Below, piece after piece: positions 22,686 to 30,315 of a stretch of DNA of 30,315 nt. The stretch lies in the IMG/VR virus record IMGVR_UViG_3300010938_000538, positions 1-30,315 of that record, one strand, 5' to 3'. Numbering within the stretch: position 1 is the first letter of the stretch; the number at the start of each line of letters is the position of its first letter. The notes beneath the pieces are model-generated. The model saw only the letters and a program-made list of their open reading frames with translations, made no database searches and was not told where the DNA came from. Both the position numbers and the translations under genes were made by a program. This DNA comes from a virus.

Positions 22686-23055
22686 GAAAGATGTCGAGCA
22701 ATTGGTATGGCCTTTAGTTTCCCGTATAGGAGAGGAGATTGGCTTTGTCTCCAACTCCTTGGAAAAGGCGATACTGTATGCCGCTATCCAAAAGGTACTT
22801 TCGCTTCTGTGGAATACATTGGAAGGAGTGCCTATCCTGATGAAGTATCTAAACAATCCTCAGTTAGGAGCGCCGAATTCCACGATCCGGCAGTTGCAGA
22901 AGAGCATTGCGCGAAGCATCAACAAGTTTGCTAACATTCCCTGGCTATCAGAGGAGCAGGAGCAGATTGTTATCGAGAGGGTGGTAGGTATCATCCTCAG
23001 TTACCTGGTAGAAGGGCAGTCCATTTGGTCTCTAGTGCAGAAGGAGGAAAAGTAG
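22624..23055 (+). CDS. Helical protein, unknown
   Basis: This gene encodes 143 residues from ATG 22624, although the in-frame Met at residues 11, 15 and 21 could each start the protein because the first 20 residues come from repeat DNA. The rest is alpha-helical and moderately hydrophobic (LEKAILYAAIQKVLSLLWNTLEGVPILMKYL, then VIERVVGIILSYLVEG). The C-terminal helix is amphipathic more than membrane-spanning. It overlaps the next gene by one base (TAGTG). Unknown role; a tail assembly chaperone or small tail protein is possible. Confidence 0.7.
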   Translation: MDTSKSVDVGMNASMEPVESMKDVEQLVWPLVSRIGEEIGFVSNSLEKAILYAAIQKVLSLLWNTLEGVPILMKYLNNPQLGAPNSTIRQLQKSIARSINKFANIPWLSEEQEQIVIERVVGIILSYLVEGQSIWSLVQKEEK

Positions 23056-23507
23056 TGGCCATCATCTTCAATACAGTAACATTGAAGCTACTCGATGGGA
23101 CGATCGACCTAGGAACGGACTCCTTCTATGCAATGCTACTGACCGCCGTACCACCCGCCACTGCTGCTATCCGCAACGACGTAACGGCAATGGAATTAAC
23201 GGGTGGGTCGTACGTGAGGAAAGACCTTGTCAAGGTAGGTACCTTTCCCTCTACCTTCGGCTCTAACGGTGCCATGGTAGACTTTAACGATGCGACCTGG
23301 AACGACCTTTACACCGCCTCCGTACAGACCATTGCAGGTCTCGTCATCGTCAAGGGAACGGTTGCGGGGAGTACACCAGGAGACCATCTCCTTTGCTTTG
23401 TGAAAGATACCACGTTACCTGCATATACCACTCCCACTTCTTCCAGCGGCGTTCCTTACACCTTTTCGTTCAATGCCAATGGTGTTTTTACCGCCCAACC
23501 CGTATAG
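23055..23507 (+). CDS. Beta-rich phage structural protein
   Basis: This gene encodes 150 residues. GTG 23055 is chosen because AAGGAGG lies 7 nt upstream and the start overlaps the previous stop; the longer frame from 23025 lacks support. The sequence LKLLDGTIDLGTDSFYAMLLTA, a following ELTGGSYVRKDL and a later DATWNDLYTASVQTIAGLVI resemble a common small phage virion family with the pattern 'G.idl..d.ikv.L......y......v...E..G..Y'. Likely a tail or fibre accessory protein. The next gene starts 3 nt downstream. Confidence 0.7.
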   Translation: MAIIFNTVTLKLLDGTIDLGTDSFYAMLLTAVPPATAAIRNDVTAMELTGGSYVRKDLVKVGTFPSTFGSNGAMVDFNDATWNDLYTASVQTIAGLVIVKGTVAGSTPGDHLLCFVKDTTLPAYTTPTSSSGVPYTFSFNANGVFTAQPV

Positions 23508-23509
23508 CC

Positions 23510-25027
23510 ATGCCCTTACCCGTATCCCGACGGCTGCGTCACGTCCTACTCAGGAACCTAAGCCTATTTGTATCTCCCGTTGGGTCGGATACCAATGATG
23601 GGCTGCATCCGTCCCGTCCTTTTAGGAGTATCCAAGCGGCAGTAGAGAAAGCAATACGGCTGGATACCGCCAGCTACGGTATCGACATCATCCTCGCCCC
23701 TGGCACGTACCCTGGCAATATCACCCTTGGTCGGTACCCTGGTTCAAAAGCCATTGCCATCTGCTCCGAAAGTTTTGCCGAGAGGGACGCGACCATCATT
23801 AGCGGCACAGTCAATGCCTTTAACTGTGGGCACTGGGAATTACGGCACCTTACCCTCAGCAACTTACTACGGGTATGCAGATCCCACATCTCCCTACGGG
23901 GTACCAACCACCTCATCAACTCAGACAGGGACTACTGCATCGAATCAGCCTTCCACTCTACCGTGACCATAGAAGATAACGGTGCGTGGGATACAAGCGA
24001 CCTGTACCTTACCTACGCCAGCGGTGTAGTGAAATCCTGGCTGTGCATCTGCGCTCATGGAGCCGCCAATCTTACGGATAGGGTAGTGGAATGCATTTAC
24101 ACCTCAGCCCCCACATGGACGCAAGGTGGAGTGTGGTTACGCACGAGTGGTGTCCTTGAGGGTCTCGGTGTTACCACCGTCAACGACAACCTGCTTGGCT
24201 ACGAGATAAAGGCAGAGGGAGGTTCTGCTGCCTACATCGCAGATGGGGACAACCTCCCCGGTGAAGGACGGGTGGGTGACAGCACCTCCACCATCGGTAC
24301 GGGTAGCACGAGAAGTGCGGGCGATACAGGACGCATCTTGTTCTTCCCCAATGACGGTACCCACATCGATAGCGGTGGTGGCGGTCTATCGGGCACCTTC
24401 AGATTTTCCATCCTTCAGGGAATTGGGGCATCAGAACCGCTCTCTCCTTGGACTCTCTCATCTCCGGTGTTTCCGCTCAGTGGCTACGAAACAATTAGAG
24501 ATGGAGACGTTACTGCGTGGAGTCGAAACACGGACATAACTCCGCCTCTTGTAAGCGTAGAACCGAAAAATGCTAGCTTACTAAGGTATTACAGTCCTGC
24601 TAACTCACCTGGCACCCCTGTCACTAATGTAACTGCCTGGGGCGCAGTATCTTTTGGAGCGACCGTCTTCGATTATCACATCAGGATGTTTACTGATGTC
24701 GCTTCTGATGACATCGTCCTTCCCAATACCCCTTACTTCATTGCTATTAAGATTAACTACTGCGGTGGCGGACAACCATATGTCATCAACTCCGTCTCGG
24801 TAATCTCTGGGACGTGCGTCATCCACGGATTCTGCTGGGAGTTTGGCTTCCCCTTCTCAACAACCTTTCCTCCCTTTACAGTCTTCTCTCCAACCTTACC
24901 TAAGTCCTTCCTGTCGAGCATATGGCTGATCCTGAAATGGTCAAACATTGGCATGAAGAATGCAGTGGTTGGGATGAATATTGATGGTGTACCCATCACC
25001 TTCAATATCAGGATTCCCTTGGGTTAA
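23510..25027 (+). CDS. Right-handed beta-helix tailspike (putative receptor-binding or polysaccharide-degrading)
   Basis: This gene encodes 505 residues from ATG 23510. No Shine-Dalgarno is present, but the start is 2 nt after the previous stop, so coupling is likely. Residues about 19-60 (LFVSPVGSDTNDGLHPSRPFRSIQAAVEKA) are the typical beginning of a DUF1565/pectate-lyase-like beta-helix, followed by IILAPGTYPGNITLGR and successive short strands to about residue 250. Residues 250-330 are Gly/Ser/Thr rich. Residues 340-505 look like a separate beta-sandwich for receptor binding. Catalytic residues cannot be assigned by eye. Confidence 0.75.
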   Translation: MPLPVSRRLRHVLLRNLSLFVSPVGSDTNDGLHPSRPFRSIQAAVEKAIRLDTASYGIDIILAPGTYPGNITLGRYPGSKAIAICSESFAERDATIISGTVNAFNCGHWELRHLTLSNLLRVCRSHISLRGTNHLINSDRDYCIESAFHSTVTIEDNGAWDTSDLYLTYASGVVKSWLCICAHGAANLTDRVVECIYTSAPTWTQGGVWLRTSGVLEGLGVTTVNDNLLGYEIKAEGGSAAYIADGDNLPGEGRVGDSTSTIGTGSTRSAGDTGRILFFPNDGTHIDSGGGGLSGTFRFSILQGIGASEPLSPWTLSSPVFPLSGYETIRDGDVTAWSRNTDITPPLVSVEPKNASLLRYYSPANSPGTPVTNVTAWGAVSFGATVFDYHIRMFTDVASDDIVLPNTPYFIAIKINYCGGGQPYVINSVSVISGTCVIHGFCWEFGFPFSTTFPPFTVFSPTLPKSFLSSIWLILKWSNIGMKNAVVGMNIDGVPITFNIRIPLG

Positions 25028-25066
25028 CGCGCATCGGGTTGTAGCATTGCTCGCAGTACGCATACC

Positions 25067-26449
25067 ATGCCACAGATAGGACAACCAACTGCCGCAGCAC
25101 CCTACGGGAGAACGAACACCATCCTCCGTATCGATGGGACGCGGGTGACCAGACGGGGGAAGGGGCGGGTATGCCTCCTATGCCATGGGGATTCAACCCC
25201 ATCCAACCCATCCAGGGCAGGGAAGCTCCTGTACGGCTACGGACTGTACGCCCTGCCCCTTCCCCTACTGGCAGAGACTCCGTACTTTCCCACAGAGAAA
25301 AATGTCCTGCGGCTCTTTGCCTCACCCTTACGCCTTCCGTACTCCCTACACCACTACCCATCCCGGCACTTAGATGGGTGGGAGAGCGACGCGAGGTACC
25401 CGTACGCGCTGAAGTATGACGGCAGGAGTCCCCGTGGGGAAGGGAGAGGGCTAGAGGTACAGGCATCTATCGCCCCTGGTCGCCCTATCCACCTCGTAGA
25501 AGAGTACCAAATACCATCCGTGCAAAGGGATGAGTTCGCACTTTGGTACTATGACATCCCCTTCCCCACAGCTCGCGTATTGGACGCGCGCTATGACTGG
25601 TTTGTGGGACTCGCGCATCCGCAGCCCATTGCGATGTATCCGAGGATCGTCGACCTACAGGATTGGAGAGTACGTTCGACACCAGAGTGGGGATTGGGAC
25701 GCATCCTCGAACCGTACTCACCACCAGAGCCGCCATCGCCGCCAGAGCCACCAACACCTCCCATAATTCCTGGCGATGCGCATGGGGATGCAGCGCAGTT
25801 AGTACTTGCTGCCCACGACGGCACAAGAGGGAGTGACATCATCGTACAGGCGTTTACCCGTGCCGATATCCAAGCTGGGACGAACGTTGGTAACAATTCC
25901 ACAAGGGCGTACGGCGACCGATACTTCAGCATCTCCTATTTCACGGGCACGTCCCTGGCAGGTGGCTCGGTTACTCCAATGAATCTATCTTCCCAGTTCA
26001 GTGGAGATAACAATGCCTTCGGGACATATGACTACGGTGCGGTTAATGGGTTCCAGGTTTACAGCACCGGTAACGGCCTCGGTACGTTCTTCGGGTGGCG
26101 GGTCTATCGCCCTGCAGGCGCAACATCTATCAGTGTCAACGGCTCCTTTGCAGGGAATACGAGTACCTGGTCGGGCGGGAGCACGTACTACGACTGGCAG
26201 GTTGATTTCTTCGATGGCACCGTTACCACCACCATTGACAGCGGAACGATCCTTGCCACAGTCTCTGATGGGCTTACATCCGTCACCGGGGATACAACCC
26301 TATCCGTTTCACCACAGGTATTCACAAACCCCATCGCGTACCTTCAGATGTTCTGGCGCGTGCGGGATAACGTCGGAGGCTCGTCCAACACCGCCAACCA
26401 CGTTAATATCTCAGATGCAGGCATTACCTACACCATTGGATTTGCGTAG
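25067..26449 (+). CDS. Modular tail-fibre protein with Pro-rich hinge
   Basis: This gene encodes 460 residues. Residues 1-215 form one domain rich in Tyr, Pro and Arg (for example YGYGLYALPLPLLAETPYFP). Residues about 216-235 are a hinge of PEPPSPPEPPTPP type. Residues 240-460 are a beta-rich domain with many Gly, Ser, Thr and Asn (SISVNGSFAGNTSTWSGGSTYYDWQVDFF), as expected of a carbohydrate- or receptor-binding module. No Shine-Dalgarno is seen before the ATG; the 39-nt gap from the tailspike gene has no other feature. Position in the appendage block supports a fibre role. Confidence 0.65.
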   Translation: MPQIGQPTAAAPYGRTNTILRIDGTRVTRRGKGRVCLLCHGDSTPSNPSRAGKLLYGYGLYALPLPLLAETPYFPTEKNVLRLFASPLRLPYSLHHYPSRHLDGWESDARYPYALKYDGRSPRGEGRGLEVQASIAPGRPIHLVEEYQIPSVQRDEFALWYYDIPFPTARVLDARYDWFVGLAHPQPIAMYPRIVDLQDWRVRSTPEWGLGRILEPYSPPEPPSPPEPPTPPIIPGDAHGDAAQLVLAAHDGTRGSDIIVQAFTRADIQAGTNVGNNSTRAYGDRYFSISYFTGTSLAGGSVTPMNLSSQFSGDNNAFGTYDYGAVNGFQVYSTGNGLGTFFGWRVYRPAGATSISVNGSFAGNTSTWSGGSTYYDWQVDFFDGTVTTTIDSGTILATVSDGLTSVTGDTTLSVSPQVFTNPIAYLQMFWRVRDNVGGSSNTANHVNISDAGITYTIGFA

Positions 26450-26534
26450 GGTGCAAGTGCTAGTCAGCGTGAGAACGAGTGCGGGTACGGGCACGGGTAC
26501 GAGTACGGCAGGGGTACGTAGTGAGGGAGAAGCA
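26450..26534 (+). repeat. GGTACGGGCACGGGTACGAG repeat, plus polarity
   Basis: An 85-bp spacer whose middle (about 26479-26520) consists of GCGGGTACGGGCACGGGTAC, then GAGTACGGCAGGGGTACG. The 6-bp GGTACG step is clear. It ends in GAGGGAGAAG, the ribosome site of the next gene. Confidence 0.65.
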
Positions 26535-26536
26535 AG

Positions 26537-27280
26537 ATGGCAGAGTTAGGTGAGAAGATCGTCCGCTCTCCAGAGGAACTCAGCCAGATCGAGTCCCTGT
26601 GGAATCGGTACCAACGGGCGCTAGAGATAGAACCGTCGTCGTTCAAGTTCGTGCCCGTCTCTGCTGAGTCCGGGTTGGAACTCGACGTGAGGTTCTTCAA
26701 GGTGCCCAAAGCGGAGATGGAAGATGCGGCATTCGACCATCGCATTACCGCACGGGTCATACGCAACGAGACCGTAGCACTGAACGAGCAGGAGTACGAG
26801 GTGCAGGTGGATGGGCGTAAGGTCAAGTCCCTGGGACGATACCGTTACCTCGTCCCAGAGGGAATGCCCATCAGTCCGAGCGTGCAAGGGAAACAGCTCG
26901 ATGGTTCGTACGTGGTCATTGACAGCAGAGGGAACACCATCGCCCTGGTAACTGCAGAGGGAGAGATAGTCCCTGTAGGATTGCCGAGTATCATCAGTGA
27001 AAGGATACGAGAAGGGAAGTCGATTGGCTATCGGTGTACCTGTCAGGACTACAGCGGCCAGTACCAAAAGCTCGTCCCCTTTAGTTTGGGGCAAGTGCAA
27101 TCGCGCTACCGTCCGCTCGGTTCCATTGGCGCGTGCAAGCACATCTACGCCCTTCGTATCAGTCGCAGGGAACCCGTGGCCATACCCTCTGACGTGCCTC
27201 AGTCGCCACCCAAGACGCAAAGGGCGAAGAAGCTTGGAACGGGAGTAAAAGGATTGACCGGGGTGAAATGGGTGCCGTAG
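26537..27280 (+). CDS. SWIM-type zinc-finger protein
   Basis: This gene encodes 247 residues with GAGGGAGAAG before the ATG. Cys167, Cys169, Cys200 and His202 (YRCTCQDY ... GACKHIYAL) form the CxC-Xn-CxH signature of a SWIM zinc finger, with a 30-residue insert. SWIM domains bind DNA or protein. Residues 1-160 are a mixed alpha/beta region (QEYEVQVDGRKVKSLGRYRY, YVVIDSRGNTIALVTAEGEI). The C-terminus is basic (KTQRAKKLGTGVKGLTGVK). In appendage operons such zinc-binding proteins can be structural; a regulatory role is also open. Confidence 0.75.
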   Translation: MAELGEKIVRSPEELSQIESLWNRYQRALEIEPSSFKFVPVSAESGLELDVRFFKVPKAEMEDAAFDHRITARVIRNETVALNEQEYEVQVDGRKVKSLGRYRYLVPEGMPISPSVQGKQLDGSYVVIDSRGNTIALVTAEGEIVPVGLPSIISERIREGKSIGYRCTCQDYSGQYQKLVPFSLGQVQSRYRPLGSIGACKHIYALRISRREPVAIPSDVPQSPPKTQRAKKLGTGVKGLTGVKWVP

Positions 27281-27445
27281 ATGTCAATGCGAGTAAGGTA
27301 AAGATGTAAGTGCGGGTAAGGATATAAGCGCGGTAAAAGCGTAAGTAAAGGTAAGGATATAGGCGCGGTAAGGGTATAGGTACGGGTAAGGATAGGCAAA
27401 GATGAAGGTAAGGGTGTAGGTGAAGGTAAGGTGGTAGGATGGCAT
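27281..27445 (+). repeat. GGTAAGGATATAGGCGC repeat block, plus polarity
   Basis: About 165 bp of 6/12-bp-phased units, for example GGTAAGGATATAAGCGCGGT, GGTAAGGATATAGGCGCGGT and AAGGGTATAGGTACGGGTAA. GGTAAGGATATA(A/G)GCGCGGTAA is a near-perfect direct repeat of about 24 bp. No rightward frame crosses it. The leftward frames are repeat artefacts. Confidence 0.75.
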
Positions 27446-27469
27446 CGGCACACCGAGGGCGGGTAGGAG

Positions 27470-27871
27470 ATGGCAACACGTAGGACAGCGCATGGGGAGC
27501 AAATCCCCGCCGTGGTTGTAGTCAATGAAGATGGAAGTATAGCCAACCTCAGCGGCGGCGGCGGTGGTAGTGGTGGCAGCAGTGCCATCGTCAGAGTATC
27601 CCTGGTAAGCATCAACGGCACCGTAACGGCAGCCAATACGTGGCAGCAACTAGCACCGGCAAATGCAGGACGCAATTTCCTGCACATCCACAACCCAAGC
27701 AGCACCGCCGTATTGTCTATCGGCATTGGAGCGGCAGGGGCAGAGGCGTTTCTGGAGGTTCTGAACCCAGGGGACAGCCTAACGTTCCCCGCTGGCAACG
27801 TATCCCCCACCAATCGCCTTGCCGTTCGCAGTGACATGGCGGGTACCCCTTACTACGCAACGGAGGGTTGA
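27470..27871 (+). CDS. Small beta-sandwich virion protein
   Basis: This gene encodes 133 residues with GTAGGAG directly before the ATG. A flexible Gly/Ser linker (residues about 29-38) follows an N-terminal strand region. Residues 50-130 (ANTWQQLAPANAGRNFLHIHNPSSTAVLSI, LEVLNPGDSLTFPAGNVSP) match a common phage beta-sandwich found in decoration and fibre-associated proteins. It ends 3 nt before the long fibre gene and is probably its partner or a trimer-base protein. Confidence 0.7.
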   Translation: MATRRTAHGEQIPAVVVVNEDGSIANLSGGGGGSGGSSAIVRVSLVSINGTVTAANTWQQLAPANAGRNFLHIHNPSSTAVLSIGIGAAGAEAFLEVLNPGDSLTFPAGNVSPTNRLAVRSDMAGTPYYATEG

Positions 27872-27874
27872 GCT

Positions 27875-29662
27875 ATGGGCATCGTTACCCGTTCTCTATC
27901 GCGGTTCCTATCAGCCTTGGCAAGCCTGCAAGCGGTGGTAAATACCAAGCTATCGGCGGTGGCTGTGGACGGGGTCACGATTATCGGTAACGGCACTCCG
28001 GTCAATCCCTTACAGGTCGTAGGCGGTGGAACCGGAAGCGTCTCATTCATCGAGTCCCCGGCTCAAACGTGGACAAGCGATAGCACGGTGGTTTTTCCCC
28101 ACGGACTGTCGGTTCGACCCACCACCGTACAAGTCTGGCTGCGGTGCGTAGTTGCCAACAACGGATACGCCGTGGGAGACAGGATTCAGGTGGGTAGCAC
28201 TGACTCCAGCGCAAACAATCGCGGCTTTGTCGTTTCCGCCGACCTGAACAATATCTACATCCGAATCGGTACGGGCGGAATTCCGATCCTGAATAGTGCA
28301 AACAATGCTGCAGCTCTCTCCGGGTCGGGAACCGCAAACTGGTTGATGTACGTGGTCTACCCTGGAGAACCGGGTGCGCTTGCCGACGGGGATAAGGGAG
28401 ACATCACTGTCAGTGCGGGTGGGAGTACCTGGACGATCGATCCCGATGCAGTAACCTACGCCAAATTCCAGAATGCAACCGCAGGAAACGTCGTCCTAAC
28501 CCGTGCGGCAAGTACGCCAGGAGACTACGCGGAAACGGCGCTGGCACCGTATCAGTTACTCGGTCGAGGAGCAGGCAACATCAGCGCCATTACCCTCGGC
28601 AGCAACCTCTCAATGGCTGGTACTGTCTTAAACGCTACGGGTGGGAGTGGACTGACCCAGGTGGTTGTCAGTACCAACCAGATGGCAACGGCGGGTGAAC
28701 TCTACACCTTCACCGGACTCAGTGCCGACCGCACCTTGACGCTCCCTGCCAGTGCCGCAGCAGGCGATCGCGTGGGAGTATGTTTGGCCGACCGAACCTA
28801 CTCCGTTACGATCGCGCTGAACGGGTTGAGGTACCAAGGATTCGAGAACGACCGGATCCTAGTACCCGGACACGACTTTGGGTTAGTGGTAGTACTGACC
28901 TACGTCAATGCGGCTGTAGGTTGGAATTCCTCGCACTTTATCCCTGCCAAGTTCTGGACGGGCTTCACCACCTGGTGGGATATGTCCGCGCTGGGGAGTA
29001 CGGGAGGGGTTCAAGGTCAGTTAATCTCTGCTGCTGGAAACGGTAGGCTGCTCCAGCGCGGGAGCGGCTACATCAAAAGCAACAAGCAGTACCGAGGACG
29101 GCTGCACCTGGGAGTGGACTTTAACGCTACGGTTGGCGCCGCCTACAGCACCTTCGGCGATCTGGCAGAAGCAGACCACGCAGGAAATTTACTAACGGTG
29201 GTTCTGTTCCAGGTCTACACGCCGCCGAGTACGCCGTACTTCAACGCGCTCTTTTCTAAATTCGAACTACTTCAACGAAGCTGGAGCAATTACGCGAACG
29301 TAGACGCGCTAGGGAACCCAGTCCACGGTTTCTCCATCAGCGGGAATGGTGCCACAAGTACGATCGTCAGCAACGCAAACTACCTGGATTACAACACCAC
29401 CTATCTAGGTATCGGTTACTACGACGGCACTGCAATCGGATCGGTCGTGTACGGCGGTGCGTACAACGGCGCAACGGCAACCGTAGCCTATAACGCAGGG
29501 ATCTATAACAGCACCGCTTCCGTGGAGTGCGGTGCATTTGACAATGCGAGTTCGGGTTGCTTGTCAGGCTGGATCGGCTACGCGGGAAGTGCAAACCTGA
29601 CCTATACCGCCGCCATCGGGGAAGAGCTAGGGGCAGGTCTCAGGTACCCGTGGAACCTTTAG
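27875..29662 (+). CDS. Long tail-fibre protein
   Basis: This gene encodes 595 residues with GGAGGG 8 nt before the ATG. Residues 1-55 are an attachment region. Residues about 170-250 contain the tail-fibre shaft signature GDKGDITVSAGGSTWTID followed by AVTYAKFQ and YQLLGRGAGNISAITLGSNL. The C-terminal 300 residues are beta-rich (YFNALFSKFELLQRSW, YLGIGYYDGTAIGSVVYGGA), similar in style to laminin-G/concanavalin-like sugar-binding domains. Host recognition is the expected role. The last 23 nt overlap the convergent gene at 29640-30110. Confidence 0.8.
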   Translation: MGIVTRSLSRFLSALASLQAVVNTKLSAVAVDGVTIIGNGTPVNPLQVVGGGTGSVSFIESPAQTWTSDSTVVFPHGLSVRPTTVQVWLRCVVANNGYAVGDRIQVGSTDSSANNRGFVVSADLNNIYIRIGTGGIPILNSANNAAALSGSGTANWLMYVVYPGEPGALADGDKGDITVSAGGSTWTIDPDAVTYAKFQNATAGNVVLTRAASTPGDYAETALAPYQLLGRGAGNISAITLGSNLSMAGTVLNATGGSGLTQVVVSTNQMATAGELYTFTGLSADRTLTLPASAAAGDRVGVCLADRTYSVTIALNGLRYQGFENDRILVPGHDFGLVVVLTYVNAAVGWNSSHFIPAKFWTGFTTWWDMSALGSTGGVQGQLISAAGNGRLLQRGSGYIKSNKQYRGRLHLGVDFNATVGAAYSTFGDLAEADHAGNLLTVVLFQVYTPPSTPYFNALFSKFELLQRSWSNYANVDALGNPVHGFSISGNGATSTIVSNANYLDYNTTYLGIGYYDGTAIGSVVYGGAYNGATATVAYNAGIYNSTASVECGAFDNASSGCLSGWIGYAGSANLTYTAAIGEELGAGLRYPWNL

Positions 29663-30110
29663 GTGCAGTTTGCTGTACTGGTATCCTGTACCAGATGTAG
29701 AGGTAGGCCTGGAAACCGACGAGCAGAATGCCGATGAGGAAAAAGGGCACGACACCGGCCAGGGAAGAGCGGATGAAATCGCCCCACTTATCCCTTACCG
29801 ATTGCCTATCGGTTTCGTAGGATTCGAGAATGCTTATCCTCTTCTCCAGGTGCTCGACGTTGCCCTCGGTCACGTGTACTTCCTTGCGTAGGGCATCGAC
29901 GCTGTTCTTGAGACCCGACACCTGAGCCGGAATGCCATTACCATCACCTATGATGAGATTGCGCAGGTCGATCAGCTCGTTCTCTAGCCGTTCCTGTTGC
30001 GCTTGCAGCACCGAGACCGCAGCCTCAACCTTCAATGCCACTGATTGAAGGTTGAGCAGAGTCTCTACAGCAACATCCTCCGCGCGTTCCATATCCCTGA
30101 CCTGCGTCAT
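29640..30110 (-). CDS. Coiled-coil protein with C-terminal membrane helix, holin/XhlA-like candidate
   Basis: This gene encodes 156 residues from ATG 30110. An in-frame ATG at 30092 has a better ribosome site (AGGTCAGGGAT). Residues 12-100 form a long coiled coil (VLQAQQERLENELIDLRNL, NVEHLEKRISILE). They are followed by KWGDFIRSSLAGVVPFFLIGILLVGFQAYLYIW, a single membrane helix at about 117-140, and a short polar tail. This layout resembles XhlA-type haemolysin/holin partners of phage lysis cassettes. No endolysin is in the window. It lies tail-to-tail with the fibre gene. Confidence 0.7.
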   Translation of the reverse strand: MTQVRDMERAEDVAVETLLNLQSVALKVEAAVSVLQAQQERLENELIDLRNLIIGDGNGIPAQVSGLKNSVDALRKEVHVTEGNVEHLEKRISILESYETDRQSVRDKWGDFIRSSLAGVVPFFLIGILLVGFQAYLYIWYRIPVQQTAPKGSTGT

Positions 30111-30139
30111 GGCAGCATTCTATCACCTGGGATAGAGAC

Positions 30140-30315
30140 AGCAGCATGGGGTGCAAGGTAGTGGGAAGGTATGGGTGGCTGCGGGTATGGATATGGGTGA
30201 TTGCGGGTATGCGTACCAGTGAAAGAATGCAGCAAAGGTAAGGACAAAGGCAAAGGCAAAGGTACGGGTAAGGGTACAGGTAAGGGTACGGGTAAGGGTA
30301 CAGGTAAGGGTACGG
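30140..30315 (+). repeat. GGTAAGGGTACG tandem repeat running off the window, plus polarity
   Basis: The last ~58 bp (30258-30315) form a nearly perfect tandem of alternating GGTAAG and GGTAC(G/A) hexamers, about ten units, preceded by degenerate GGTATGGAT and GGCAAA units. The polarity predicts a rightward gene just beyond the window. The adjacent leftward gene starts on the other side of this block. Confidence 0.8.

Noticed and set aside
25008-25466. Leftward 152-aa frame opposite the fibre gene
   Set aside because: It is antisense to the better supported rightward frame and has no ribosome site.
27439-27483. 14-codon frame starting MASAHRGR
   Set aside because: It overlaps the well-supported gene at 27470 and is too short to support.

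Overview
The window is part of the genome of a tailed dsDNA phage or prophage (Caudoviricetes-like). The anchors are a large terminase subunit (14522-16168), a portal protein (16211-18253), a scaffold candidate (17982-18749), a major capsid protein (18760-19983), small head-completion genes, a beta-helix tailspike and several tail-fibre-like proteins. There is no long tape-measure gene, sheath or tube candidate, so a short-tailed (podovirus-like) virion is the best guess. The host is uncertain. Four GCGATCGC (HIP1) octamers were found by eye in 30 kb against less than one expected, which hints weakly at a cyanobacterial host. No tRNA, rRNA, CRISPR array or transposase was seen.

Layout. (1) 1-376 is a leftward gene cut by the window edge. 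(2) 377-1719 is a 1.3 kb gene-free region full of short repeats. It includes eight head-to-tail 17-bp units and two copies of a 31-bp hairpin element, and is a candidate replication origin or control region. (3) 1720-5922 holds accessory or early-type genes: a small acidic protein, a small hydrophobic protein resembling the membrane hairpin placed before toxins in polymorphic toxins, a SLOG/DprA-like Rossmann protein with a large unknown C-terminal region, and a leftward gene of unknown role. (4) 6084-12440 is a tightly coupled block (ATGA/TGATG overlaps) of glycine/alanine-rich hydrophobic proteins followed by small charged helical proteins. I infer internal virion or DNA-ejection proteins. 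(5) 12447-21637 is the packaging and head module: small terminase candidate, a tandem pair of hydrophobic paralogues, large terminase, portal, scaffold, capsid, and a 229-aa protein, an HhH protein and a third small head-completion candidate. (6) 21693-22022 is a lone leftward gene inserted in the structural operon. (7) 22149-29662 is the appendage module. (8) 29640-30110 is a leftward coiled-coil plus single-membrane-helix protein, a holin/XhlA-type candidate.

The most unusual features are: an intergenic family of degenerate 6-bp-phased repeats (GGTAAG/GGTACG/GAGTAA type) whose G-rich strand follows the direction of the next gene; the 17-bp iteron-like array; a 272-nt two-frame overlap between portal and scaffold; a family of hydrophobic hairpin proteins sharing an (S/T)G(Q/D)P turn; and over-representation of GGTACC. 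Assignments come from reading the sequence only, with no database search. Functions given as putative are inferences from motif and gene order.
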